Shown here piece by piece: positions 20,469 to 29,743 of a stretch of 64,000 bases of DNA. The notes under the pieces are model-generated. The model had not been told where the DNA came from. It was given only the letters and a program-made list of their open reading frames with translations, and searched no databases. Position 1 is the stretch's first letter. Each line of letters starts with the position of its first letter. The DNA is taken from NCBI GenBank assembly GCA_020975725.1, contig QXJR01000018.1, positions 1-64,000 on the forward strand, written 5' to 3'. Source of the stretch: Picocystis sp. L7. Lineage: Eukaryota; Chlorophyta; Picocystophyceae; Picocystales; Picocystaceae. The position numbers and the translations under genes were made by a program.

Positions 20469-21203
20469 TTATTGATGTAAGCTTTTGAAGAAAGAAATGT
20501 GCCTGTCTCCAAGATGATACCGGAAACGGTTCACGAAACCCAACCGTTCGTCCCACTCTTGATCGTGCCGATCCGTGTGCGTTCCTGCGCCGCTGCTGGC
20601 CAGGATCTGTCCGTGCACGTCTTTCGCCGCGCCCGTTCCCAATCCTTTCACCTCCAGGATGTACGTCGCCTCGTATTCCCATTCACGCAGGATGTCCTCG
20701 TCCCCGGCGTCTCGATGCGCACGTACCAAGCAGGAGCACGGTTTGGGACACGCATCGATCGTCCTGAAGAGGGCGTGCATGAACGCCAGCTTCCTCTCGT
20801 GCGATGCCAAGAGGCATCCCAACGCCGTGATGGAATCGAACACGACGCAAGCTCGATCGTCGGACGTCCCTTCGACGCACGCCTGGACACGATCGATCAG
20901 AGCTCCGCCCACGTCCCGCTCGTCCGTCCTCTTCACGCCATCGACGTGCAACTGGAGCGCGTGGATCACGTGCAAGTGCTTCAACGTCTCCTCGTCCACG
21001 CCCAGCTTTCGGAACACTCTGCGATGGTGCGATTCCGTGCTCTGTAGGGCGACCAGCACCACCCTCTGGTGTGCTTTCAAGGCCAAGCACGCAAAGTGCG
21101 ACACCAGGAACCCGCCGTCTCCGTCCAAGGTGTCGGACACGAGGAGCAGGCGATCGGATCCGATCGGTGCTTCCGGATCCAATCCCAACGCCGACGCCAG
21201 CAT
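20469..21203 (-). CDS. ELP6: Elongator complex protein 6-like
   Basis: The 244-residue product begins MLASALGLDPEAP. The block LLLVSDTLDGDGGFLVSHFACLAL, followed by VVLVALQSTESHH and RKLGV, matches the opening of ELP6, a RecA-fold protein that has lost the P-loop. Elp4-Elp5-Elp6 form a ring that helps Elongator modify wobble uridines in tRNA. A second conserved block is VVFDSITALGCLL. Similarity is moderate, so ELP5 or another RecA-like relative is possible. The start was chosen at the ATG just before the conserved block; longer frames upstream look like promoter. Confidence 0.65.
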   Translation of the reverse strand: MLASALGLDPEAPIGSDRLLLVSDTLDGDGGFLVSHFACLALKAHQRVVLVALQSTESHHRRVFRKLGVDEETLKHLHVIHALQLHVDGVKRTDERDVGGALIDRVQACVEGTSDDRACVVFDSITALGCLLASHERKLAFMHALFRTIDACPKPCSCLVRAHRDAGDEDILREWEYEATYILEVKGLGTGAAKDVHGQILASSGAGTHTDRHDQEWDERLGFVNRFRYHLGDRHISFFKSLHQ

Positions 21204-21649
21204 GCGTCTGTCCGCACCACACCGTCGTCGCCTTCTTCGATGCGGGAATCCGGGAAGGCGCCCACCGAGACGTGGTGGTCGCGAACGCGATCGTCCGATC
21301 CGAATCGAAGATCTGGCCGACGTACCGCGATGCACGGACGCCTGGAGAACCGTTCCCACGCCACGCGCGAGGTTCCGCAACGCGAACGGTCGAGATCGTT
21401 CCAGGGTGCACCGCCCGTTCCCCCAGTGAGTGGGAGGAACCTTGGATGCATGTGCATTGCACTCCGATCGGAACCAGGAGGATGCAAAAGGAAGGAGGCG
21501 AACGATCGATGGATTCCAACGGCAACCGCGGGGGACGGACACCAGGAGGACGCATCTCGTTGCGTACGGATCGCCGGAGCCATCCATCCAGCATGGCATG
21601 CACCTCGAATTTCCGACAGGACGGCACGAGTGGATGGCCAGGTGCCCTT
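21204..21649. other. Intergenic, no gene recognised
   Basis: 446 bp between the ELP6-like start and the GST stop. It holds only shadow frames and likely serves as ELP6 promoter and GST 3' flank. Confidence 0.5.
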
Positions 21650-22303
21650 TCACGTGAATGGACAGACTTCCATCCCGCGCTGAACGGCAGGCCGAGCCAT
21701 GCACCCATCCACCCAGGCCATGGTTCGGGGGAACTCGTGCAGTTTGAGGTGTTCCTCGGCATCGTAAAACTTGGACAGACACACGACCCACGGGAAGGTG
21801 GCCATGTCGGCAATGGTGTACTCTTCCCCGGCAAGATAAGGCCGCTGGCTCAATTCCTTCTCCAGGACTCCCAACAACCTACGGGTTTCGTTGGTGTACC
21901 TTTCCTTCGGGTATGGATCCGTGCACTTGTCCTGGGCGTACTTGAAGAAGTGTCCGAACTGGCCAAACATCGGACCGATCCCTCCCATTTGGAACATGAT
22001 CCATTGAAGCGTTTTGTACCTGCCAACGGCGTCTTTGGGCATGAACTTGCCCGTCTTCTCGGCCAGATAGATCAGGATGGCCCCGCTCTCGAAGACGGAG
22101 ATGGGCTGACCGTCCGGTCCGTCCTCGTCCACGATGGCGGGGATCTTGCTGTTCGGGTTGATGGCGACGAACTCCGGTGTGAACTGATCGTCCTTCAAGA
22201 TGTTGATGGTCTTGGGCTCGTACGCGATCCCCATCTCTTCCAGCGCCACCGACACCTTCTGTCCGTTCGGCGTGGCCAGACCGTAGTAGGTGAGCTTCGG
22301 CAT
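21650..22303 (-). CDS. Glutathione S-transferase, YfcG/YghU (nu-class) type
   Basis: The 217-residue protein carries a thioredoxin-fold N-domain (LTYYGLATPNGQKVSVALEE) with the TPN box typical of bacterial YfcG/YghU disulfide-bond oxidoreductases. NPNSKIPAI (cis-Pro) and FESGAILIYLAE (glutathione-contacting Glu-Ser) follow, then an all-helical C-domain with YTIADMATFPWV. These enzymes use two glutathiones and reduce disulfides or peroxides rather than conjugating. It starts at MPKLTYYG; an upstream in-frame extension lacks support. Probably cytosolic, and bacterial-like in sequence, as often seen in algae. Confidence 0.85.
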   Translation of the reverse strand: MPKLTYYGLATPNGQKVSVALEEMGIAYEPKTINILKDDQFTPEFVAINPNSKIPAIVDEDGPDGQPISVFESGAILIYLAEKTGKFMPKDAVGRYKTLQWIMFQMGGIGPMFGQFGHFFKYAQDKCTDPYPKERYTNETRRLLGVLEKELSQRPYLAGEEYTIADMATFPWVVCLSKFYDAEEHLKLHEFPRTMAWVDGCMARPAVQRGMEVCPFT

Positions 22304-23293
22304 GCCTCCTTCGACCGCCGCACGTGCGCAGACGCTCCTGGTTCTCGAGTTCGCCTCCTTCCACTTCAGGCGATTCTTGGCGTGCGGGAGGAGGCGCGCG
22401 CCCAGATGGACGAGGGAGTGCGCCGTGTTGTGGACGTTCCCCGAACCGTGGTGGGTGGATTCCAAGCCACGTGGACGAACGATGCACCCATGCCCGTCCC
22501 GGAAGCGAGCATCGTAGGACGAGGGAAACGACCAAGCGTCTCCGTCTCGAACGAATGGAGCGTTCTGTCCGGAGGCATTGGGTGGTGGATGCGAAGCAGC
22601 AGGTTCACAAGGGCTGCGTGAGACAAGAGCATCTCTGCAATCCAGGCACGTGCCTTCGAAACGGACCGTCCTTGTGAATCGGTTCGACCGAGGGTAGGAT
22701 GTGTAATTGCAGGAACGAATCCTCGCCTCCCGATCGGTGCGCAAGGTCCCATGACGTGCTATCTCAAAGTGGCAGAGATCGTCACCGCCCCATGGCCCGC
22801 CCACATGTCCAAGAGCTCCGGGCGGGGACATTGGGTGCAACGGAAGATTACTCGGCCCACTTGTGGGTGGTTGGGCAACACCATCCGATGGCCGGAATAG
22901 AGGTTATATATTTGTTCAGGTTTGTACAAGGACGATTTCCTCCGCGTTGGACGGGAATTTGGTGGCCCAAACATTCCGTTTCGGATTCTGCTTCCTCCCA
23001 TGATCCTTCGGGCACTGCAAGAGCTCCCACGCCGTTGGCGTACATCCGAAACCGCATTGAACGGTGGAGAGCAAGCAGCTGCCTAGGTGGCACTTGTATG
23101 GCCGAGCGATCTGGGATGGTATCGCCACAGAATGCCAGGCAGGGGTTCCTTTCGGCGAAGGCCCGTGCGTGGCATTGCATCGTCGGCCCTGGTCTTGGCG
23201 CTATCTTGCAGATGGCACGGAGGATTGGTCCGGAGCATCCAACAAGTCATGCTGTTCCTGCAAGTTTTACTGTTACAAGCGCACATCACGTAT
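22304..23293. other. 990-bp gap, no gene recognised
   Basis: Short frames on both strands match nothing I know. A TATA-like TTATATATTT occurs near 22909. A small RNA gene or an exon of an unrecognised gene cannot be excluded. Confidence 0.4.
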
Positions 23294-24273
23294 TCAGTCG
23301 AGGAATGTGCTGGCTATCCACAGGGCTACAAATACAAATTCGCTGACCAGGACGGGTCCGGAGTCCAGCCCTCCCAGGGGTACGATGTCCACTCTCAACC
23401 AACCTTCCATTATTCCCCCCACGGCCGCGCCCATTGCGAGCCCCAGGACCGCCAGAAGATTGGCCCTACCCATGGTCTGCTTCCTCTTTTCGCGCAGGAA
23501 GTACAACGCAGCTCCGTAACCCAAGGCCAGTTGCAGTCCCGGCACGGTAGGTACCCCAATCGGTCGCGTGACGTCTTCCAGAAGCGACCAGGTTCCCAGC
23601 GCTGCAAAGACTGCACCCGCCAATGCAATGTCTTCCGTCGGCGGCACATTCACTGCCGGCAGGGCAACCCTCGGCACCCATCCTGGCAGCTGGGCTTTGG
23701 GCTTGGGCGGCGCAGGTTTCTGCACGTCTGCGAACCGTATGCTGGGGTCGATTTTACCGGCCTGTCTTCGGTTGAGGCTGTCCATCAGCAGCACGTCGTA
23801 CGCCGCTTCCACCTGCATTTTCGGATCCCACGCGGAGGCGTGCGCATCCATGACGCACGCATCGCAGGCGGATGCGCGGGCGACGTTCGCGTGCACACGT
23901 TTCGGTTCGCGTGATCGACGGTTTTGTCGACGTCACGTGGTTTCACGTGTTTTTGCATGGTCAGTTGTTTTTCCGTCGGGATGGTTCGTGTTTCTTCCGC
24001 ACGGGACGGTCCGTTTCTTTTCCTCACCTTCATTTTGGCGTCGAGATCTTCTCCTGCTTGTTGTAGCATTTTGTTCTTGGCCCCGACGGCTTGTTCGAAG
24101 GTGGCTCCTTGTCCCAGTCCCAGCACCGTCCTCGCGTCTTCCAAGGTCATGGGTTCCAAGGGCGCACCCCCTGGATCTCCTTTGGCATGGATCCTCGTGG
24201 TTTTCGATCCACGCCTCCGATCGCACCGATGGTACGAACCGACGTGTTGTGCACGCACCCACCGCGTCGTCAT
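23294..24273 (-). CDS. CPP1: Chloroplast CPP1/CDF1-like J-like membrane protein (2 exons)
   Basis: Exon 1 (24028-24273) encodes a basic transit peptide and the J-like start MTLEDARTVLGLGQGATFEQ. Exon 2 (23294-23812) resumes at VEAAYDVLLMDSLNRRQ, then IDPSIRFADV, and ends in four membrane helices (last VLVSEFVFVALWIAS). The intron is 215 bp (donor GTGAGG, acceptor TGCAG, phase 0). The joined 254 residues fit Arabidopsis CPP1 (258), which holds and protects protochlorophyllide oxidoreductase in plastid membranes. It lacks the HPD motif of true DnaJ proteins, as the family does. It shares a 363-bp divergent promoter with the SVIP-like gene. Confidence 0.88.
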
Positions 24274-24636
24274 GGTGCACCGGAGTGGTCGCGACCAGGC
24301 ACACGTACGTCCCACCGATCCCGGTCCGGTTTCCTTGGATCCGACCCGTGTGCCGCAGAGGATCTCGGTGCCTCCTTCTCGGACGGTGGGACGGGTTTCT
24401 CCCTGGTTCGGGTTGCCCTTCCGGTTGGGGAGTGAAAGGGGGGTTGGTCCCGACTCCCACGTGGTGGGTGGGTGGGAACGACCCTTGCTTGGTGGAAGAG
24501 AACGGATGGAGGGGAAGGGAAAGGTCCAGTCCTCCCACCCTTGGCTGGGGGGGTATATCCAACCCAACCCAACCCCTCGAACCCAACTTCTCCAACCCAA
24601 CTTCTCCAACCCAACCACGCGCGTCGAGACAAGCCC
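24274..24636. other. Divergent promoter of CPP1 and SVIP-like genes
   Basis: 363 bp with a short tandem array of CCAACCCAACTTCT-like units near 24555-24615. No gene seen. Confidence 0.5.
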
Positions 24637-24997
24637 ATGGGGTGCTGCTTCTCGTCGGCAAAAGAGGTGGTGGAAGAGGAAGACTACGAAGAAAAGAGGG
24701 AAAAGGTACGCGAACAGGAGCTGAAGAAACGCACCCGAACCAACGCCAACGAATCGGAAGGAAAAGAAGAAGAAGAAGAAGAAGAAGAAGAAAAGCACCG
24801 ACTGACCGACGCACGATACGGACGTGGGAAACGAAATATAGATGCTTGCAGCGGCAGCGAACAGGGAAAGCGAGTACGAAAGGAGAGGAATCAACAACCC
24901 AAGAACCGCAGCCAGGCTCAAGAAAGAAAAGACGGCCAAACCCAGCCCCAGCGATCATCGCAGCGCCGAACCGGGACTGCAGTGGAGGATAGGTTGA
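24637..24997 (+). CDS. SVIP-like small VCP/p97-interacting protein (2 exons)
   Basis: Exon 1 (24637-24705) encodes MGCCFSS, an N-myristoylation/palmitoylation start, and DYEEKREK. Exon 2 (24842-24997) continues MLAAAANRESEYERRGI, a Lys-rich helix, and ends PGLQWRIG. Human SVIP (77 residues) has the same plan: acylated MGLCFP start, DLEEKRAKL, EAASRGI, basic helix, and a GLRW-type end. The joined product is 74 residues. SVIP binds p97/VCP through an N-terminal VIM helix (here around EEKREK...AAAANRE) and restrains ER-associated degradation. The intron (24706-24841) has donor GTACGC and acceptor ATATAG, so the splice is inferred from the protein match. An unspliced frame to 25173 is low-complexity. 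Confidence 0.7.
24764..24794 (+). repeat. (GAA)n tract in the SVIP-like intron
   Basis: About nine tandem GAA/AAG units inside the 136-bp intron. Read through, it would encode a poly-Glu run. Confidence 0.8.
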
Positions 24998-25283
24998 GGC
25001 TCCGTGGGAACGAAACGAAAGATGCACGCCGCCTGCACGTCCACCAGGGTCGAAGAAACCATGCACGGAAACGGTGTCCGCGCGGATCAGCGACCCCTTC
25101 GCCTGAACCGCACCGGACCGGAAGACGGAGGAGACGATTCTCGAGGCAGTTCGAACGGCAAAGGATGACTTGAAACGACCTCGTGCGTGCACCGCCGTGG
25201 GCCTTGAAAGAGCGGTACACACGCCTGTTCCACTCCGAAACGCTCCTGTGTGCTGGCAGGTGAAAACTAGTGGTCTTCCCAGG

Positions 25284-25913
25284 CTACCTGCTGGTTCGCA
25301 ACTGGCGTTCTACTTCTGCACATAGATCTTCCACCAAATGTTCCACCTGCTTTTGAAAGATCTTATCGGTGTACTTCTGGACGGGTCGAGGAGGCAGTAG
25401 GCTGGGCTTCACGGTCAACGTGTAATCTGCACGCGTCCGTTCCTTGCCCAACTCCTGCAGTGCCCATTCCACCTCGAATCGTCCCATGAAGCCCGAATCG
25501 CGGGCTTCGAACCTGATGGTCTTCTTTTCCACGTCTTCCGTCACGTCGAAGAGTGTGTCGAAGCTCCCTCGGAAGAGCATGAACGTCCAGCTACACGTTT
25601 GCAAGACCTGCTTGTTCCCTTGTTCGTCCGTCGTGATCTGAGAGTCCGAGATGTTCCGGAAGACCTTGTGGCAATTCCCGTAGTCCAAAAGGATGTCGAA
25701 CAGCCTGTCCGCTCCCATGGGCATTTCGATGGACGATTCGGCGGTGTAATGTCCTTCTTCGACTCGGACGATCGTGGTGGCTTGGTTGGGATCGACGTCG
25801 GGTATCGCCACACCTGAACCCACATTCGTCCGTCTCGTCCTCGCGCTCCCTTTCCTTCTCCCCCGGTGCGGCATGCTTGGGACATGCCCTGTCTTGCACG
25901 TGCACGCCTTCAT
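25284..25913 (-). CDS. START/polyketide-cyclase-fold protein, probably plastid
   Basis: The frame of 209 residues holds a SRPBCC (Polyketide_cyc/COQ10-like) domain from about residue 48: VRVEEGHYTAESSIEMP, DILLDYGNCHKVFRNI, and a C-terminal helix (FQKQVEHLVEDLCAEVERQL). Such folds bind lipids or other hydrophobic ligands in a cavity; no ligand can be named. The first 40 residues are basic and may be a transit peptide, or intron read-through: a good acceptor (GGGTTCAG) lies just before VAIPDVDPNQ, so an upstream exon in 25914-26343 is possible. It converges on the SVIP-like gene. Confidence 0.7.
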   Translation of the reverse strand: MKACTCKTGHVPSMPHRGRRKGSARTRRTNVGSGVAIPDVDPNQATTIVRVEEGHYTAESSIEMPMGADRLFDILLDYGNCHKVFRNISDSQITTDEQGNKQVLQTCSWTFMLFRGSFDTLFDVTEDVEKKTIRFEARDSGFMGRFEVEWALQELGKERTRADYTLTVKPSLLPPRPVQKYTDKIFQKQVEHLVEDLCAEVERQLRTSR

Positions 25914-26343
25914 CTCTCCCCCTCTCGAGCGTGTGATCTCCCAAGCCCGTTTTGGCGCGTGTGCGTCGTGCTGTCTTCTCGCGTAACGCTGTCGGCACCG
26001 TCCTCCCCGATACGAACGAGGAAAGGATGGAAGGGAAGGAACCGCCCCTGGAGCAAAGGGGATCCGTCCATGTCACGGCGCAAGGAAAGACGCCTGGTCG
26101 ATCGAATGGACGAGGCGCGGATCCGAGATGCATGGACGATCCATAGCTGCGAGACAGGAAGAGGTCGTCGTGCCAATTCCGAACCAACGCACGCATAACA
26201 GGAACGACCCAAAGAAGCCGGGATTTATTGCTGTGAGTGGCGAAAGGCAAAGAGAACCGCGGTCCCATGTTGTCCAGGTGCAGGGGCGTGAAAGGACTGG
26301 ATGCCCACCTTGTGGAATTGGAGTTCGTTTGCCTCCACCTGCT
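25914..26343. other. Intergenic or missing 5' exon
   Basis: 430 bp between the START-domain frame and the TRAPPC2L stop. A minus-strand frame near 26130 could be a transit-peptide exon of the START gene, but I could not fix splice sites. Confidence 0.35.
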
Positions 26344-26882
26344 TCATATGGCAGAGCAGGCAATCTTCTCCATCGCGGTGCGGAATCCCTGGGAGGTGAG
26401 TTTCTCTCCGAAATTGTAGAACGGATTCGACACTGCATCCGTGTACGCGCTCTGCATGGCTTCAAACGTTCGCAAGAGATCCCCTTCTTTCACCGGACGT
26501 TCAACTTCCGTCATGATGAGGAACTTGACCCCAGTCGTGTTCACGTACGCATACACACGGTACTCGTCCGTCGGATACACGACCCCAAGGTATGGGTTCG
26601 GTGGTGGGGCGGATCGCTTGGACATGTTTGCGACTGTGAAGCCACCAACATCACATCGAACGCGCAGTCAGCTTCTCTTCCACAAACGCCGTCCTTCCCG
26701 ATCATTCGCTCGTCCATCTACCTCGCACTCGACCACTCACGTTTCTCGTCCACAAAGTCCAGGGCGCAGTGAAGCACGAAATGCAGTCCCAGGTTCTCGT
26801 CCCCTCCTTCCTGCGCGATCTCCAGGTACAACGGACGATCGTCCACGCCGATCACTGCCAGTGCGACCGGTGGTGCCGCCAT
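26344..26882 (-). CDS. TRAPPC2L: TRAPP complex subunit 2-like, TRAPPC2L (2 exons)
   Basis: Exon 1 (26741-26882) encodes MAAPPVALAVIGVDDRPLYL and ends in CALDFVDEK. Exon 2 (26344-26633) gives NPYLGVVYPTDEYRVYAYV, then YTDAVSNPFYNFGEKL. The 107-bp intron has a GTGAGT donor, CACAG acceptor and phase 1. The 143 residues match TRAPPC2L (about 140), a longin-fold Sedlin-family subunit of the TRAPP tethering complexes at ER-Golgi and Golgi membranes. Family landmarks LYLGLLYPTEDYKVYGYV and NPFYNPGD are all recognisable. Confidence 0.92.
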
Positions 26883-27036
26883 CTCACGGGCCCTGCGTTT
26901 CCACGCGGTCCAGTGCTCTCTGCCACGTCCGACGAACAGACAGACCTCCCTTCCGATCGAAGGAGGTAGTAATCCCCCTATGGTCCCGCTTCAGTCCCTG
27001 TATGGACCATGTGGTGATCCGGGGTGACCCGGGTTC

Positions 27037-27108
27037 GGCGATGTGGCGCAATGGTAGCGCATTGGACTCCAGATCCAGAGGTTGCAGGTTCGATTCCTGT
27101 CGTCGTCA
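27037..27108 (+). tRNA. tRNA-Trp (CCA)
   Basis: The 72-nt cloverleaf has a 7-bp acceptor stem (GGCGATG with CGTCGTC, two G-U pairs) and a D arm GGCGC-AATGGTA-GCGC. The anticodon loop CTCCAGA sits on a 5-bp stem, with anticodon CCA at 27069-27071. The T arm is GCAGG-TTCGATT-CCTGT and the discriminator base is A. The internal A and B boxes are intact and there is no intron. A Pol III T-run follows. Confidence 0.93.
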
Positions 27109-27134
27109 TCATGCGAGGTCGAACGCGCCGATGC

Positions 27135-27139
27135 TTTTT
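27135..27139 (+). terminator. Pol III T-run after tRNA-Trp
   Basis: Five T residues begin 27 bp after the tRNA 3' end, the usual Pol III stop. Confidence 0.7.
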
Positions 27140-27343
27140 CGTCCCGGAGTCAACGGCCTTTGCCTCCCGTGGCACCGTGGATGTGAAGGGGAACGAGAGG
27201 AGGAGGGGATGCGCGCGGTGCGAATCCTACGCGGAAGTGACGTGGAGGATCCAGCGGGGTGGATCGACTTGGCCCGAGCGCGTCCACGATTGCGTGGTCG
27301 ATGGCCCCGCGACGGCAGGGAGAACAGGTTCGCTGCAGTTGTC

Positions 27344-28264
27344 TTACGATAGCAACGTTTTGATCCCAATGGAGGTTGCTGCCGCTATGCTGATCTGTAT
27401 CATGTTCACGACGTCATTGGTCAACCATTCGTACTTGTCTTGTACAGTGGCTCCGATGATGCTTTCCAACCAATTTGCGAAACCGGCACATAGACCGCAG
27501 ATCAAGGCATCCTGGCCCCGAAGTTGTCCTTGCGCGGATGCGATGGCCCCGATGCCCGTCGCGGCAGCCAAACCTCCCAACGTCCCTTCCAAACTGATGG
27601 CCCCATCCGTGCCCCTGGGAACCTTCTCCAGTGTCGTGCTCAGGAAGGTTGTCTTTCCAAAAGCCTTTCCCACCTCGCTGGAGGTCGTGTCGGCCAGTTT
27701 GCTGGCGATGCTAGTCACGTAGCCCAAACGCATCACCCCGCTAGTGGATGGGAATGCGAGTGCAATGATGGAGCAGAGGAGAGCGGCCGCACCGGATCCC
27801 CACACGCTGGATGGAGAACGCCGACCGGATCGGGCCTCGGCGATACCTTCAAGCTCCTTCTGCTTGATTTTAAGCTTCGTGACGGCGGATCCAAACACGA
27901 AGTACAGGCACACGATGGTGTATCCTTTCCAGCCGAACGCGGCGAACACCAAGGTCCCCAGCAGCCAAGAGCTCGCGACACCCGCTGGCGTCAGTCCTTT
28001 CAACAAGATTCGGATGCCCGTGGCGAACACGAGGCTGTTGGCTAGGCCTCCGACAAGCAAGCCTGGTGCGTCTTCGGCGAGCAAGTTTTGCACCGTGTGT
28101 AGGTCCAGTCCGGCGCGGCAGCATACCGCTCTCCTGGACGTTTTGCTCCTGTAGTAGTACGCATGTCTTCTTCTTCTCTTTCCATCCCCTGTCTTCCGAA
28201 CCGTTCCCCTTCCGACGCGTCCTACGTTCTTCGGCGCAGCTGCACCTCGCAACATCGTCCGCAT
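27344..28264 (-). CDS. VTE6: Phytyl-phosphate kinase VTE6 (DUF92/TMEM19 family), plastid
   Basis: The 306 residues start with a basic transit peptide of about 50. The DUF92 membrane domain follows: TPAGVASSWLLGTLVFAAFG, KGYTIVCLYFVFGSAVTKLK, SGVMRLGYVTSIASKLADT, SSEVGKAFGKTT, PRGTDGAISLEGTLGGL, and WLESIIGATVQDK...WLTNDVVN near the end. VTE6 turns phytyl phosphate into phytyl diphosphate for tocopherol and phylloquinone synthesis in the chloroplast envelope or thylakoid. Length and order of motifs agree with plant VTE6. One exon. It shares a 264-bp divergent promoter with the next gene. Confidence 0.9.
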   Translation of the reverse strand: MRTMLRGAAAPKNVGRVGRGTVRKTGDGKRRRRHAYYYRSKTSRRAVCCRAGLDLHTVQNLLAEDAPGLLVGGLANSLVFATGIRILLKGLTPAGVASSWLLGTLVFAAFGWKGYTIVCLYFVFGSAVTKLKIKQKELEGIAEARSGRRSPSSVWGSGAAALLCSIIALAFPSTSGVMRLGYVTSIASKLADTTSSEVGKAFGKTTFLSTTLEKVPRGTDGAISLEGTLGGLAAATGIGAIASAQGQLRGQDALICGLCAGFANWLESIIGATVQDKYEWLTNDVVNMIQISIAAATSIGIKTLLS

Positions 28265-28528
28265 CGTTCGGTGTCGGTTGCCACACCTGTCCTAGGTGGT
28301 CGGTTGTGCCATCCTCTGTCTCCCATCTGTCCCGTTTCGTTGGGCTTCGACCTTCCCATCCCCACCGAACGCACGTTCCCGATCCCTGGGTCAAACCTTT
28401 CTGGACGGTCCGAGCCATCCGAAAGGGAAATGGAGACGGGGGGCGGAATGGGATCGAAAGGAGTTCCAACCGGGTTCGACGAGCCTTCCTGCATCCTTGG
28501 TGCCATTCCTCAGGGTTTGAAACGCGAC

Positions 28529-29292
28529 ATGGCCGCACCCATGCGCGTTCGCACACCTGCGATGCGCACCGCCTGCTGGGGAGGAGGGCATCGCAGGAGG
28601 GTTGGTTTGTGCAGGAGACGAAACAGCCATTGGGAGGCACGCGCAGAACCTTCGTCCAGTGGATCCGACGCAGAATGGACGCCTGCTCCACGGAACGAAG
28701 AAACGGAAGATTCCCTCGGCGAACGGGCGGAAAAGACCGTGCTCGTCCAATACAAGGTAAGAACGGCGTGGATGGGGGAGGATCAAGGGTTTAGGGATGA
28801 GAGGACGTCCATGGATCGGTAGACCCGTTGCTGACCTTTCCGAGGAACCCGTTTTTCGTCCAGACGCGAGCGGAGCAGTTCAGGAGCGACGCGAAGGAGG
28901 TGCTGGAAACGTTGTCACAGAACGTCGCCAAGATGGCCCTGGTGCGATACGTCGTTGCGGTGTGGAGGGCCGCGAGGCGGAGGTACGAAGAGTACGATGA
29001 GCGGTTCAGGAAGTGGCAGTTTCTGAAGACGCAGCATCGATGGGAGTTCGAGCAAGGTTCGGAGCCTGAGAAGCAGCTGGTGCTGGAGATGCTCCGTTTC
29101 ATGGCAGGTTTCATCCTGTTGGTGGGTTACGAGGTGCTTTGCCCGGGTCAGAGTATTTTTTGGGCGATCGTTTTCCCGTCCGTCTTGTGTTGGGTGGTAG
29201 TCCAGAAGTGGCTCCCGCGACCGCTGATCGCATGCTACATTTTCATGCTGCCCCTGAAGCTCCCTCCTTTTCTTCCCATCCGTCTGCTTTGA
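28529..29292 (+). CDS. Unknown membrane protein, possible plastid targeting (2 exons)
   Basis: Exon 1 (28529-28756) encodes an Arg-rich presequence and acidic linker ending KTVLVQYK. Exon 2 (28864-29292) continues TRAEQFRSDAKEVLETL, a long charged helix (ARRRYEEYDERFRKW), then hydrophobic segments (GFILLVGYEVLCPGQ, FPSVLCWVVVQKWLP and a last one ending near the C-terminus). The 107-bp intron has donor GTAAGA and acceptor CCAG, phase 0. The 218-residue product matches no family I know. The layout suggests an organelle membrane protein with a coiled-coil N-terminal side. A frame starting in the intron (28828) would lack the presequence. Confidence 0.6.
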
Positions 29293-29743
29293 ATCCACGG
29301 AGGCAAACTTGTTGTGTTGGATGCAGATCATGGGGTTTGAGACGACGCACGGAACCAGCAATAATGCATCCTCTTTCCGTCCTTCTTTGCACGTTTTCGG
29401 GTGCGTGGGTTCGGTTTTCTTTCCTTGGATCTCCTGTGTTTCTCCGCACCTTCCCTTTCCTATGGTTCGATGTCCAGGCTCGCCTCCAACCCTCCCACAA
29501 CTTCTCTCGGCAAGGTGTCGTTTCCTTCCTTTTTCCTACCTTGGAGGGACGAGAAAGGGGTACGAGGTTGCCTTCCCTTGGATCCCACCGATTGGACCCG
29601 GGATGCCCTCGTTCCCCTCCCTTTGGGTATCAGAGCAGGTGTAGTGTCGAGTGACCCAGGTCCAGGTTTGGGTTCAGTAAGGGGAAGGAAGTGGGGCACA
29701 CCAACCGACGTCGAAGACACCCTTGCTTTCGAGCGCGATTGGG
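29293..29743. other. Intergenic, no gene recognised
   Basis: 451 bp between two plus-strand genes; presumed promoter of the transporter. Confidence 0.5.

Noticed and set aside
22848-23180. Minus-strand frame in the 22.3-23.3 kb gap
   Set aside because: No recognisable domain; overlapping frames are equally open.
24472-25173. Unspliced frame through the SVIP-like gene as a Glu/Arg-rich protein
   Set aside because: It needs the GAA microsatellite as coding and loses the SVIP C-terminal match that splicing restores.
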